Part shown: piece after piece, positions 8,101-16,631 of the stretch
Position numbering within the stretch: the stretch's first letter is position 1
Layout of the letters: each line of letters begins with the position of its first letter
Source: an uncultured Alphaproteobacteria bacterium
GTDB lineage: Bacteria; Pseudomonadota; Alphaproteobacteria; RF32; CAG-239
Reading direction: 5' to 3'
Length of the DNA: 53,709 nt
NCBI GenBank assembly: GCA_944390355.1
Contig: CALXPT010000010.1
Location: 1-53,709 of the forward strand
The notes under the pieces: generated by a model
Told to the model about the DNA's origin: nothing
What the model saw: only the letters and a program-made list of their open reading frames with translations
Databases searched by the model: none
Position numbers and translations under genes: made by a program

Positions 8101-8228
8101 AACAAATTGTTTTTGTAAATGCTTGGAATGAATGGGCCGAAGGAGCACATTTAGAGCCTGATTTAAAATATGGATACGCTTATCTTGAAGCAACAAAAGA
8201 AGCTTTAGAGGAAACACGAAAAAAATGA
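5196..8228 (+). CDS. multidomain glycan enzyme: RgpF-like + GT2 + WbsX-like domains
   Basis: A 1010-aa protein. Residues about 25-100 carry the FDAKWYLAQNTDV / HYVKYGWKEGRNPGPDFD / YLREYPEL motif common at the start of surface-glycan enzymes. Residues about 130-360 are RgpF-like (VAIFASFSRD, HNEYDFGSYKKG, NDSCFLTG). Residues about 400-620 are a GT2 domain (FSIIMPTFNRKFCIEKAI, IIVDDGSTDNT, LYVDSDNE). The last 330 residues match WbsX (ADPxVxAYY-type start, FGKGFTEWTNVSKSLPQF, NAWNEWAEGAHLEPD). The start is the ATG at 5196, with AGAGGA 8 nt upstream. A TTG at 5178 is less likely. Base composition is even more AT-rich than the flanks, in keeping with transfer. It probably adds several sugars of a polymer repeat. 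Confidence 0.85.
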   Translation: MNLKLLKVARFFHLINKKNYNEKRQIEIVKNSPLFDAKWYLAQNTDVKNQKIGAAKHYVKYGWKEGRNPGPDFDTNDYLREYPELLEKNWCPLFHLYLQDNQVVQNIKSVDFPIQAKNIIKRYPSENNGNNKKVAIFASFSRDATIKEYIIDYLKELKKIVDDIIFVSDNPILESEISKIEPLVIYIHCVRHNEYDFGSYKKGYLWLERNKLLKKYNELVLCNDSCFLTGYSMQEMFDKMEKRHLDFWGITLNVDYNIHIQSYFLVFKKNVFLSNTFRSFIKSVKKEINAREVIIKYETKLTHLLSHQGFKYDSFIEYPRDLQSYPICESKNLTRFGGYILKHKSPLIKVKYFYEKNFNCDSKLEALSTIKRCNYNLYKSIQDYGDLSIVFDNNIKFSIIMPTFNRKFCIEKAINSILNQTNHNYELIIVDDGSTDNTQQFIRNKYSKELKKEKIRYYYKKNEGVCRARNFGIEKAKNEWILYVDSDNEVVKTYLETFYNCIEENKKRKIKTYYACFKNISTQSIKGNKKFNWNDLLKSNFIDLGCFMHHKSLYNELGGFDVNLKRLVDWDLILTYTKKYPPARTDKVVLLYNDVSSGYDRISTTENYAKAKEYLYNKHGYWKNKEFIERCYFDVLQWGKDSLYKEITSDPYIKKKEDPLVLAYYLTQFYETEINNKNFGKGFTEWTNVSKSLPQFENHYQPHIPMDVGFYNLQDIHAMKRQVELAKLYGVGGFCFYYYWFQGVRLLEKPLFNWLNEKSLDLKYCLFWANTPWVSHWMGGNNKIIMDYDFTINDIDSFYVDIKQFFADERYIKINNKPLLLIYHPELISSELLHTFKKKMNAYAKQDGFDGVTFYWVGFKEKQEDVLKYFMDGVAEFPPCRVSMDETNILGYKNPDFTGKIYDTEKFIKQKKHLYSSNYSLLKGCFPRWDNTPRNCSGSKVYYGTSPELYKKWLKDIIQWTKENNKKEEQIVFVNAWNEWAEGAHLEPDLKYGYAYLEATKEALEETRKK

Positions 8229-8312
8229 ACATAAAGTCAATATAGATAATAACCACTGCTATTTAATGAATTTATATTAGTGTTTGTTGTCTATATTAAA
8301 GGATATAAGAAA

Positions 8313-10043
8313 ATGATAAATAAATTTAATATATCAAAAAAGGTTAAAAAAATTAAACAAAAACCATGGCGCAGGGTATTAATCGTTTTGGTTTTGGTGT
8401 GTTTTGGAATGTTTTTGAGTTCATCTATATGGATTAATAAAAGTATTATTGTCAGCTTTCATGCTAAGACATCAAAAGATTTGACTTTCCAAATATTTTA
8501 TACAACGCAATCTAAAACTAATTTTAGTGAAAAAGAATCTCAGAAGCAATTTCTAAAGGCAGGAAATAATAATGTTATATTTGAGTTGCCGATAAATAAT
8601 ATAATTAGATTTCGTATTGATCCCGGTTCTAATCCGGGAGAGGTGAAACTTTCTAATATTACAGTTTCCGGAAATAAATCGGTTAGATTGGACGGAGAAG
8701 ATTTGTGGATATTTAACAATCATATAGAAAATTATTCTTATTATGACGGTGTTTTATCTCTTGTATCAAATCAAAGAGATCCTCATCTTACTTATAAGAA
8801 AGAGTTAGCTTTATTAGCTGGAACTTATGTAGATTGGTGTCTATTTCTCATTTGCTTGGCTTTCGCCATATTTATATTTTCCGTGCTTGTGTTTTATCTG
8901 GCAAAATTTAAGATTTTTGAGCTGCGTTCAAGAATAGAGATTGTTTTTTTGACGCTGTTTTTTTCTTTACTCTTTGTTCCAATGAGCCATATTTCAAATG
9001 CGGAAAAGTCAGAACAAGAAAATCGCATGTTAGCCAAATTTCCAAGTTTGTATGTTAATGGACTGATTAATAAGTCTTATGGTACAGACTTTGAGAAGTG
9101 GTTTAATGATAGATTTTTGGGAAGAAATTTAATGTTAAATATAAAGATATGGCTTGATGGTTTTGTTAACAAGCACTTATCTGGTGGTGGCGTATATACT
9201 GGAAACGACGATTGGATATTTGGTGCTAGTGATTTTAATAAAAGAATAATTTCTGATGCGAATATGAAGAAAATTATTAATAATATTTCACAATTCAAGA
9301 AATTTTGTCAGAATAATAAAATGAAATGCTATGTTGAACTTGTTCCAAGAAGAGGTGAATTTGCTTTAGATAAAGGAAACCGAGCTTATGAAAAAGATGA
9401 TGTCGATCCGGCTTTTCTTGTTTCTGAAAAAGTAAAAAAGCAAATAGGCTTTGATATTGTTTACCCTTTGCCGGAGATGCTAGAAGCAAATAAACAAGAT
9501 TTGGTTTATTTTAAAACAGATCATCACTGGACTGAATGGGGGGCTTATATTGGATATCAAGCCTTGATGAAGCAGATTCAAAAGGATTTTCCTGACGTAG
9601 TCTCCATAGAAGAGAAAGATTTTGATATCTTCTATGATACAAGAGTGAGAGCCGAATTTGATAGAAAATTTTGGCAAGGAAGTCTTTGTAATAATTTACA
9701 TTTATCGGAATCTGATTGTCCATTAGAAACTAAATATCGTTATTATAAGCATAAGAAAGAGAAAAAGTTAAGTGTTGTTCAAAATGATAAAAAAGATAAA
9801 TTTATTAAATATCCAGAAGGTTCTCCTCTCAAAGCAATTGTTATAGGAAATTCCTTTACTGAAAATTTATCATCTTTTATGGCTTATACTTTTTCTAATT
9901 ACATAAAATTGCGTTGTAATAATGTAGAGGGAGATAACTTGTCATTATCTAGATGGGAGAATCTTATCTTAAAAGAAAAACCTGATATTTTGATAATTGT
10001 AATTCATACGAATCATATTAGGATTCTTCCAACCATGTTTTAA
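8313..10043 (+). CDS. AlgJ/AlgX-like SGNH acetyltransferase of polysaccharide
   Basis: A 576-aa protein with an N-terminal membrane anchor (VLIVLVLVCFGMFLSSSIWI), a second membrane segment near residue 185 and another near 215. A large extracytoplasmic part begins with SEQENRMLAKFPS. It holds KTDHHWTEWGAY, the DHHW motif of AlgJ/AlgX-type O-acetyltransferases, and VIGNSFTENLSS, the GDSF-like serine block. The start is the ATG at 8313 behind AAAGGA. An in-frame GTG at 8280 is the longer choice. The MBOAT gene follows after 11 nt, and such pairs pass acetyl groups across the membrane onto a polymer. Confidence 0.8.
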   Translation: MINKFNISKKVKKIKQKPWRRVLIVLVLVCFGMFLSSSIWINKSIIVSFHAKTSKDLTFQIFYTTQSKTNFSEKESQKQFLKAGNNNVIFELPINNIIRFRIDPGSNPGEVKLSNITVSGNKSVRLDGEDLWIFNNHIENYSYYDGVLSLVSNQRDPHLTYKKELALLAGTYVDWCLFLICLAFAIFIFSVLVFYLAKFKIFELRSRIEIVFLTLFFSLLFVPMSHISNAEKSEQENRMLAKFPSLYVNGLINKSYGTDFEKWFNDRFLGRNLMLNIKIWLDGFVNKHLSGGGVYTGNDDWIFGASDFNKRIISDANMKKIINNISQFKKFCQNNKMKCYVELVPRRGEFALDKGNRAYEKDDVDPAFLVSEKVKKQIGFDIVYPLPEMLEANKQDLVYFKTDHHWTEWGAYIGYQALMKQIQKDFPDVVSIEEKDFDIFYDTRVRAEFDRKFWQGSLCNNLHLSESDCPLETKYRYYKHKKEKKLSVVQNDKKDKFIKYPEGSPLKAIVIGNSFTENLSSFMAYTFSNYIKLRCNNVEGDNLSLSRWENLILKEKPDILIIVIHTNHIRILPTMF

Positions 10044-10054
10044 GGAATAAATCC

Positions 10055-11455
10055 ATGTTATTTTCATCGATGACTTTTGTATTTATGTTTTTACCGATTG
10101 TATGTTCCATTTATTTATTGGTACGACCGGAGATAAAAAACTATGTGCTCTTAATTGCCAGTATGCTGTTTTATGCATGGGGCGAACCGCGTTATTTGGC
10201 TATTATGATTTTAACCATTGTTATCAACTATTATGGGGCTTATTTCATTAGTCGCAGCAACCATCATAAAAAATGGATTTTGGCAGCGACGATTATCGCT
10301 AACTTAGGCTTTCTGTTTTATTTTAAATATTTCAACTTTGTTATGCGTAATATAAATGATGCGTTTGACGCACAATTTAATTTTATCAACGTTATTATGC
10401 CGATTGGTATTTCTTTTTACACTTTCCAAGCTTTGAGCTATGTAGTCGATGTTTATCGCGGGGAAGCAAAGGTCCAGAAAAATGTTTATAAATTAGCGTT
10501 ATATATCAGTCTGTTTCCGCAGCTCGTGGCCGGCCCGATTGTTAAATACCACGATGTGGCCGAGCAAATTGATAACCGCACGGTGACTTTTGATAAGGTA
10601 AACTACGGTGTAAAGTGCTTTATCATGGGCTTGGCCAAGAAAATGCTGATTGCCAACACTCTTGGCGCTGTCGCTGATAAGATTTTTGCTCAACCGGTTG
10701 AACAGTTTGATGTCTTCACCGCTTGGCTCGGAGCGTTTGCCTATAGTTTCCAGCTTTATTATGACTTCAGCGGTTATTCTGATATGGCGATTGGTTTGGG
10801 CGCAATCTTTGGATTCAAATTCTTAGAAAACTTCAACTATCCGTATATTTCAAAATCCATTACCGAGTTTTGGCGTAGGTGGCACATTTCTTTATCAACG
10901 TGGTTTAAGGAATATCTGTATATTCCTTTGGGAGGAAACCGTGTCACCAAGCAGCGCAATATATTTAACTTGTTTGTTGTCTTTTTAGCGACCGGCATTT
11001 GGCATGGTGCCGAGTGGACTTTTGTTGTTTGGGGTTTGTGGCATGGCGCTTTCATTATTTTTGAAAAACTAACCGGTTGGCATAAAAAAGAAGGTGGCTT
11101 CAAGCTTAGTTTGGCTCACCATCTCTACACAATTTTTGCCTTTGTTATCGGTTGGGTCATTTTCAGAGCTGAAAATCTTTCTTATGCTTTTAATTATATT
11201 AAAAATATGTTTGGCTTGATTCCAGAGCATGACATTATTTACAAGCGCTTCTATTACATAGATAATATAGAGATTATTGCTTTTGTTGCGGCCATTATCT
11301 GTGCTATGCCTATCTTTAATAAATTAACGGAAATCGGGTTTAAGCACAAAATTAAAAGAACTTTGGTCAATATTTGGCTGATGTGCTTGTTTGTCTTGTC
11401 TGTATCTGTTATGGCTGCTTCAACCTATAATCCGTTTATCTATTTTAGATTCTAA
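10055..11455 (+). CDS. MBOAT O-acyltransferase, AlgI/DltB-like
   Basis: A 466-aa polytopic membrane protein of normal length for the family. It opens with MLFSSMTFVFMFLPI, typical of AlgI-like proteins. It has MLFYAWGEPRYLAIM, IMPIGISFYTFQALSY, LFPQLVAGPIVKY, YYDFSGYSDMAIGLG, the WRRWHISLSTWFKEYLYIPL loop and GIWHGAEWTFVVWG with the conserved histidine. It moves acyl (usually acetyl) groups from the cytoplasm to the partner acetyltransferase encoded just upstream. It ends the glycan operon and is followed by a terminator. Confidence 0.9.
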   Translation: MLFSSMTFVFMFLPIVCSIYLLVRPEIKNYVLLIASMLFYAWGEPRYLAIMILTIVINYYGAYFISRSNHHKKWILAATIIANLGFLFYFKYFNFVMRNINDAFDAQFNFINVIMPIGISFYTFQALSYVVDVYRGEAKVQKNVYKLALYISLFPQLVAGPIVKYHDVAEQIDNRTVTFDKVNYGVKCFIMGLAKKMLIANTLGAVADKIFAQPVEQFDVFTAWLGAFAYSFQLYYDFSGYSDMAIGLGAIFGFKFLENFNYPYISKSITEFWRRWHISLSTWFKEYLYIPLGGNRVTKQRNIFNLFVVFLATGIWHGAEWTFVVWGLWHGAFIIFEKLTGWHKKEGGFKLSLAHHLYTIFAFVIGWVIFRAENLSYAFNYIKNMFGLIPEHDIIYKRFYYIDNIEIIAFVAAIICAMPIFNKLTEIGFKHKIKRTLVNIWLMCLFVLSVSVMAASTYNPFIYFRF

Positions 11456-11483
11456 CCAGTATAGATTATGATCATACTGAAAT

Positions 11484-11522
11484 AAGCCCGATTTGATTAA
11501 ACTTTTTTCGGGCTTTTTTTAT
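11484..11522 (+). terminator. terminator of the glycan operon
   Basis: AAGCCCG at 11484-11490 pairs with CGGGCTT at 11509-11515, followed by a T-run. It lies 28 nt after the MBOAT stop. Confidence 0.8.
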
Positions 11523-11700
11523 ATTTTTTCGCTTACATAATTGTTGAGCGGTAGAAAAATAGGCTTGATGACAATTATTTTGTTTTGTGCGTTTTCCTTG
11601 TCAGCCAATGCGTATACGTTTTTTTATGATAAATTTATCGTAAAAATTAATTCCTATACTCAAAACGCAGGAAAACGAAGGGAAATGACATTATTGATAA

Positions 11701-12501
11701 TTATTGTTTTTGATTTTCAATTTCTTTAATATCTTTTGCATTTTTAGGGGTAACAACTTTATGTCCGAGTTGTTTTTCGATGTTTTGTCGTGCGCTTTTT
11801 GCTACTTCACCACCTTTTCTTGCAATCGTTTTACTTTCCTCAAAAGTTTCTGGATTATGTTCTTTAGAAAATTCTGTTGTAGAAACCTCTGCTAACATAT
11901 TTAGTACAAGCTCTACATTCGTCATATTGTCCCGCAAATTTTCTTTTTTTAGGTCTTTGAATTTTTTATATTCTTTGGTCGTCATATCAGCCCAAGCTTT
12001 AGTTATTTCATCTGTTAAAATTGTATATTCGAGACCTTTTTTAATACCGACACGTTCCCATTCATTTGTTAGCTCTTTACGGACTTCAATAGTTTTAAGT
12101 CTTTGATTAACCCAGTTTTCGGAATATCCTTTATCAAGATAAGTTTGTAATGCGCGATTGATTGTGATTTCGGGATCAGCCAATTCGTCCAGTCGTTCAC
12201 GCCCAACTTTAGCAAGCCATAATTTAAACGGTTCAGCTTTTGGGGAGGGGATACTTTGAATAATACGCAATAGTTCTTCCGTATCTGCAACGTCTGTGTT
12301 ACGCATTTTTCCGTCTGAGGCCATCATTTTCAACTGGTTACAATTTGTAACCGTTTGGCTAGCCCCTTCATTTTGGAGTCTATGTTTTAACACTTTCCAA
12401 TAATTGCGTGCTGTTTGATAATCAGAATCGGTTAAAACGGCTATAACATCAATAACAGAAAAATAGTATTTTTCTTGTTCTTCATCCCAACTCGCACCAT
12501 T
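11701..12501 (-). pseudogene. DinD/BRO-N-like protein, N-terminus lost
   Basis: The open frame runs from a TGA (12502-12504) leftwards for 266 codons. The translation closely follows the DinD-like/BRO proteins: WDEEQEKYYFSVIDVIAVLT, LKMMASDGKMRNTDVADTEE, LLRIIQSIPSPKAEPFKLWL, then LTDEITKAW, KKENLRDNMTNVELVLNMLAE and a C-terminal RKGGEVAKSARQNIEKQLG. The usual 10-20 N-terminal residues and a start codon are missing: the frame hits the stop just before NGASWDEE. The first possible start, GTG at 12393, would drop half of the BRO domain. I therefore call it broken. Relatives are DNA-damage-inducible or phage antirepressor-like. Confidence 0.75.
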
Positions 12502-12570
12502 TCATAAAAGTAATGTGTAAATTTTTTTAGTTTCAAAAGACAAATAAGGAAAAAATTTGTCTAGAGTTAC

Positions 12571-12599
12571 TTGACAGAGGGGTAAAACTGTGTTATAAA
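12571..12599 (+). promoter_or_regulatory. sigma70-type promoter of the YdcF-like gene
   Basis: TTGACA at 12571-12576, a 17-nt spacer and TATAAA at 12594-12599, 50 nt before the ATG at 12649. Confidence 0.7.
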
Positions 12600-12648
12600 T
12601 TGCGGTCTGAGAAAATATATTTATGTGTAACTTTTTTATTTTTTTATT

Positions 12649-13527
12649 ATGGATTCAAAATTTTTGGCTGCGGCCAACATTATCAATCAGGCATACGATG
12701 TTCCTTCAACGTATGATAGCCACAAAAAATATGACTACATGGTGGTGTATGATGATGACATTACCGCTGTGTTAAAGTCTATGCAGACATTTTGGCGGAT
12801 AAAGCTGAACAATCCGCAGGCAAAGTTGGTGACTGTTGGAGGCGAGGGGCTGTTATCCACGGCCTTTAAGGTTATGCGCTTGGCGTTGCGGTTAAGGTTT
12901 GGGCGTCAAAAAGCGGCCTCTTTACACAAAGAATCTGAAGGGCAACGTCTCAAACGTGTGGCGATGGCCTTGGGTGTGCCGGAAAAAGACATTATCCTTT
13001 TGGATAAGGGTAAAAACACCACGCAGAATCTGCAGGAAATTTCTAATCTGCCGTATGTGGATGGAAAGCCTGCCAAAATGTTGGTGGTTTCAACTCAGCG
13101 ATTGGCGATGGTGTTTAAACAGAGTGCCGAATTTCAATGCAACTTACATCCTGATAAATTTGGGTGCAAGCCGTTGGATTATGACATGTATGTCATTCAT
13201 CAAGACGTGGAAGAAACTTTGCGCTGGTATAACTTTCAAAAAGCGGGGAAGGGGCGTGTGGCCTTGCATCTTTACGCATCACTCGTACGTCGCTTTGAGG
13301 TGTATGACGGAAAGTTTTTGACAAAGCCGTTTGAGCCATTCCCCGAACTGAAAGAAGCAGATGCCATGTTGCGCAATCGGTTCTTGATTAAACAGCGTGT
13401 CGGCGGGTTCAAAATGCTGCGAGCCTATTGTCAATATATTCCGATTGTGTGGGATATATTTTGGCATGCGGAAGATTACGTTTATGATGAAGCCAAGGCT
13501 ATTGCTTTAGCAGAGCCTTTTGGTTAA
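12649..13527 (+). CDS. YdcF/ElyC-like DUF218 domain protein
   Basis: A 292-aa protein with the DUF218 core. YDYMVVYDDD (about residue 28) and AKLVTVGGEG (about residue 65) form the first strands. They are followed by ALGVPEKDIILLDKGKNTTQNL (the conserved asparagine region, about 105-125) and MLVVSTQRLAMVF. The family includes YdcF, SanA and ElyC; some members affect envelope permeability or lipid-carrier handling, and YdcF binds S-adenosylmethionine. No signal peptide is visible, so it is closer to the cytoplasmic YdcF type. The C-terminal 60 residues (AYCQYIPIVWDIFWHAEDY) are an extension I do not recognise. It is a single gene with its own promoter and terminator. Confidence 0.75.
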   Translation: MDSKFLAAANIINQAYDVPSTYDSHKKYDYMVVYDDDITAVLKSMQTFWRIKLNNPQAKLVTVGGEGLLSTAFKVMRLALRLRFGRQKAASLHKESEGQRLKRVAMALGVPEKDIILLDKGKNTTQNLQEISNLPYVDGKPAKMLVVSTQRLAMVFKQSAEFQCNLHPDKFGCKPLDYDMYVIHQDVEETLRWYNFQKAGKGRVALHLYASLVRRFEVYDGKFLTKPFEPFPELKEADAMLRNRFLIKQRVGGFKMLRAYCQYIPIVWDIFWHAEDYVYDEAKAIALAEPFG

Positions 13528-13548
13528 GTTATAAGCAAAGTGATTTAA

Positions 13549-13578
13549 TAAGGCGGAGTTTTTAGCTCCGCCTTTTTT
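13549..13578 (+). terminator. terminator after the YdcF-like gene
   Basis: AGGCGGAG (13551-13558) pairs with CTCCGCCT (13566-13573), followed by six Ts. It also lies just beyond the end of nagB on the other strand. Confidence 0.85.
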
Positions 13579-13596
13579 GTGGTTGGATTTGTCGGG

Positions 13597-14388
13597 CTAG
13601 TCGGTTCTGTTTTCTATCTCTTTAAAATACTTTATGGTGTCTGCTTCCAACATAGAGGCGGCTTCTTCATCACACAAAATAATGCCGTGTTGGTGCATTT
13701 GCAATACGCTAATCGGCCACATGTGGGTGAGGGCACCTTCTATTCCATGTTTTATGGCTTCTGCTTTATTCCTGCCGGTGGCTATTATCATAATTTCTTG
13801 TGCGTCCATAATCGTGCCAATGCCAACGGTAAGGGCTGTTCTCGGAACTTGGGTTATGTCGTTGTCAAAAAAGCGTGCGTTGGATTTTATGGTGTCAAGG
13901 CGCAAAGTTTTTATTCTGGTGCGAGAGGTTAGGGAAGACCCCGGTTCGTTGAACGCTATGTGTCCGTCCGTGCCGATGCCGCCGATAAACAAATTGATAC
14001 CGCCAAGTTTTTTGATGGCATTCTCATATTCCGTGCATTCTTTTTCGTAATCTCGCGTCATTCCGTTCAATATGTGAATGTTTTTGGTTTGGATGTTAAT
14101 ATGCTTAAAGAAATTTTCTTTCATAAAATAGTGGTAGCTTTGCGGGTGTTCCGGCGGTAAACCAATGTATTCATCCATATTAAAGGTGGCGACGTGCTCA
14201 AATGAAACTTTGCCCGAGGCGCATTGCTTTATGAGTTCCTGATACATTCCCAAAGGAGTTGAACCCGTTGGAAGACCAAGCACAAACGGCTTGTTCGGGG
14301 TGGGATGATGACGTTTGATTTTGTAGCTGACATAATCGGCTGCCCATTTGGCGCATTGGGCTGCATCTTGTTTGATTATAACGCGCAT
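13597..14388 (-). CDS. nagB: glucosamine-6-phosphate deaminase
   Basis: A 263-aa enzyme of normal length that converts glucosamine-6-phosphate to fructose-6-phosphate and ammonia. The sugar-phosphate loop is LGLPTGSTPLGMYQELI. The family block FNMDEYIGLPPEHPQSYHYFM is near residue 70. LFIGGIGTDGHIAFNEPGSSL near 135 holds the catalytic aspartate and histidine. SRTRIKTL follows. The end is GAL-type THMWPISVLQMHQHGIILCDE. It overlaps the end of nagA by 13 nt on the same strand, so the two are co-transcribed and complete the pathway from GlcNAc-6-phosphate. Confidence 0.95.
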   Translation of the reverse strand: MRVIIKQDAAQCAKWAADYVSYKIKRHHPTPNKPFVLGLPTGSTPLGMYQELIKQCASGKVSFEHVATFNMDEYIGLPPEHPQSYHYFMKENFFKHINIQTKNIHILNGMTRDYEKECTEYENAIKKLGGINLFIGGIGTDGHIAFNEPGSSLTSRTRIKTLRLDTIKSNARFFDNDITQVPRTALTVGIGTIMDAQEIMIIATGRNKAEAIKHGIEGALTHMWPISVLQMHQHGIILCDEEAASMLEADTIKYFKEIENRTD

Positions 14389-15563
14389 GGTGTGGTTCCT
14401 TTTTCTAAGATTTTGCCTTGAATAATCGTGTATAATATATTGAAATTTTTATTAAAGACCGTCAGGTCGGCATCATAACCCGGGGCTATCCAGCCCAGAT
14501 GTTCCTGACGCATAATCTGTGCCGGATTGATGGAAGCCATTTGTACGGCTTGTTCTAACGTCAAACCGAATTCGGTTAAGTTTTTTACGCCGTCTATCAT
14601 GGTTAATGCGGAGCCGGCTATTATGTTATCTGATTTGCGATAAAAGCATTTGTCAAGATAGACTTCTTCTCCGTTGGCATAGAGCTGTTTGGCTTTTTGT
14701 TTGGTCGGTTTTAGAGCATCCGTAATCAAAACCAGTTTATCTATCGGTTTGCAACGAAGCAAAAATTTGATGATATTGGGATTAATATGTATTCCGTCGG
14801 CTATTATTTCACAGGAGAGTTCCGGATGGATGAACACGGCTCCGACTACTCCGGGGTCGCGGTGGTGCATGCGGCTCATTGCGTTAAACAGGTGGGTTAC
14901 ATGCATTATTCTTGCTTGCATTCCTTCTATCATTTGTTCGTAGGTCGCATTGGTGTGGCCGGCTTGTAATACAACGCCTTTGGCAATGCAATGCAAAGCC
15001 AATTCTCTCATTCCTTTAAGTTCGGGGGCTACCGTCATGCTGATAATATGTCCTTGCGAGGCTTTCCAGAGCTCATCAAAGAGCTTTATGTCCGGTTTGT
15101 ATACCGAATCCGGATTTTGTACGCCCAGTCTTTCAGGGGAGATAAAAGGCCCTTCCAAGTGCAGACCTAAAATGCGCGCTCCCGTTTCTTTGCCCATGGC
15201 ATTGACTACGGCTTGGATACTTTTTATTAATTCTACCTTCTTTTCGGCATATAGTGTCGGGATAAACGAGGTTACGCCGTATTGCGGCAACAGTTCCGAC
15301 ATCTTGAGAATCGAATCCGTTTTATGGTCGTCGGTTCCGAATCCTCCTATCCCGTGGATATGTGTGTCAATAAATCCGGGGGCTACATAGGCTCCTTTGA
15401 TGTCTATGAATTTGACGTTGTCTTTGAATTTTTTTTGATTAAATCGCCGTTCGTTAAATACATCTATAATCTTGTGGTTCTTGATTAAAACAGCGCAGTT
15501 CTTCATGGCGGCATAGCCGTTTAATACCGTGGCGTTGTGTAAACAAATTTCGGATACCATCAT
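14376..15563 (-). CDS. nagA: N-acetylglucosamine-6-phosphate deacetylase
   Basis: A 395-aa amidohydrolase that removes acetate from GlcNAc-6-phosphate. The metal-site motif is GFIDTHIHGIGGFGTDDHK. LGLHLEGPFISPERLGVQNP carries the catalytic metal-binding glutamate. ILQAGHTNATYEQMIEGM and HVTHLFNAMSRMHHRDPG hold metal-binding histidines, and LVLITDAL holds the catalytic aspartate. Two adjacent ATGs start the frame; AGGA upstream fits the second (15560) slightly better. It is the first gene of the nagA-nagB pair. With no PTS gene nearby, the pair probably serves murein or host-glycan amino-sugar recycling. Confidence 0.95.
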   Translation of the reverse strand: MMVSEICLHNATVLNGYAAMKNCAVLIKNHKIIDVFNERRFNQKKFKDNVKFIDIKGAYVAPGFIDTHIHGIGGFGTDDHKTDSILKMSELLPQYGVTSFIPTLYAEKKVELIKSIQAVVNAMGKETGARILGLHLEGPFISPERLGVQNPDSVYKPDIKLFDELWKASQGHIISMTVAPELKGMRELALHCIAKGVVLQAGHTNATYEQMIEGMQARIMHVTHLFNAMSRMHHRDPGVVGAVFIHPELSCEIIADGIHINPNIIKFLLRCKPIDKLVLITDALKPTKQKAKQLYANGEEVYLDKCFYRKSDNIIAGSALTMIDGVKNLTEFGLTLEQAVQMASINPAQIMRQEHLGWIAPGYDADLTVFNKNFNILYTIIQGKILEKGTTPCAL

Positions 15564-15653
15564 AATTCCTTCTTGCGAATCTTTTGATATTTTTTATATT
15601 AAATTTAATACATGAATTTTGCAACGGATTTTATATCGTCGGGAGAAAATGTT

Positions 15654-16580
15654 ATGTGGAATTTTTGGGAAAAAGTTTTTACACCAAAGCCTTTTGATGA
15701 AGGATATTTGCAGGTTTCTGACAAACATAAAATTTTTTATCATCAATATGGCAATCCTCATGGGAAAGTTGCTCTTTGTCTTCATGGCGGGCCGGGGGGA
15801 AATTCTCATGCGTCATCAGCTGCGAATTTTAATTTGAAAAAATATCGGGTGATTTTGTTTGACCAACGCGGGTGTGGAAAGTCGGTGCCTGCCGGTTTAA
15901 CCGAAGAAAATTCGATTTCTGATTTGTGTGAGGATATTAACCGCTTATTGAACTTCTTAAATGTAAAAGGCAAAATCGTTCTTTACGGTACTTCTTGGGG
16001 ATCGACTTTGGCTCTTTATTTCGCCGAGCATTATCCCGAAAAAATAGAACATCTTGTCTTGTCTAAAATTTTTCTTGCTAATGCCGATAACAAACTTTGG
16101 GAGGAAAAAATTGCAGGTTTTGTTTATCCCGATGTTTGGGAAAAAGTCGTAGCTTCGGTTCCTGAGGGCGAAGATATTCCTGCTTATTATTATAAGCTGG
16201 TTATGAGCAATAATCGTCAGAAACAAGAAAAAGCCGTTAAATTTTATGCGCGTTATGAGTATAATCTCAGTTATTTAGTATTGCCTAAAATGTCGGATGA
16301 GGTTTCGGATGATGAAATTGCTTCTGCTAAAATTTATATTCACTATGCGGCAAACAAATTCTTTTTAAGTGATAATGAACTCTTGAATAATATTCATAAA
16401 CTTAAAAAAATTCCGGTTCATATTATTCATAATCGTGCTGATTTGTTGTGTCCTCTCATGGGGGCTTATCAACTTAATCGGGCGTTGCCTCTTTCAACTC
16501 TTGATATTGTTCCTGCTTATGGGCATGTCAGCAATAAAATGCGCCTCAATATCAAAAAATATCTTAAATCTTTAAACTGA
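15654..16580 (+). CDS. pip: proline iminopeptidase-like alpha/beta hydrolase
   Basis: A 308-aa alpha/beta hydrolase close to bacterial proline iminopeptidases, which remove N-terminal proline. FDEGYLQVSDKHKIFYHQYG opens it, HGGPGG forms the oxyanion hole, and FDQRGCGKS is the family block. The nucleophile elbow is GTSWGSTLAL, NRADLLCP holds the acid and AYGHVSN the histidine. I chose the ATG at 15654 because GGGAGA lies 8 nt upstream; the longer start at 15612 has no ribosome site. It is transcribed alone between nagA (divergent) and a terminator. Confidence 0.85.
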   Translation: MWNFWEKVFTPKPFDEGYLQVSDKHKIFYHQYGNPHGKVALCLHGGPGGNSHASSAANFNLKKYRVILFDQRGCGKSVPAGLTEENSISDLCEDINRLLNFLNVKGKIVLYGTSWGSTLALYFAEHYPEKIEHLVLSKIFLANADNKLWEEKIAGFVYPDVWEKVVASVPEGEDIPAYYYKLVMSNNRQKQEKAVKFYARYEYNLSYLVLPKMSDEVSDDEIASAKIYIHYAANKFFLSDNELLNNIHKLKKIPVHIIHNRADLLCPLMGAYQLNRALPLSTLDIVPAYGHVSNKMRLNIKKYLKSLN

Positions 16581-16631
16581 GAATCTGAAAACGACTCTTT
16601 TGCCGAATCTGTTTGTCAGCAAAAAAATTAT

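Noticed and set aside
11568..11729. Possible small exported protein (MTIILFCAFSLSANAY...)
   Set aside because: The signal-like start is suggestive, but there is no ribosome site, the mature part is short and unlike any family, and the frame runs into the end of the convergent DinD-like gene.
12502..12600. Open minus-strand frame upstream of the DinD-like gene that reads as plausible protein
   Set aside because: It ends at the TGA, has no start in view, and the DNA carries a good promoter for the gene on the other strand.
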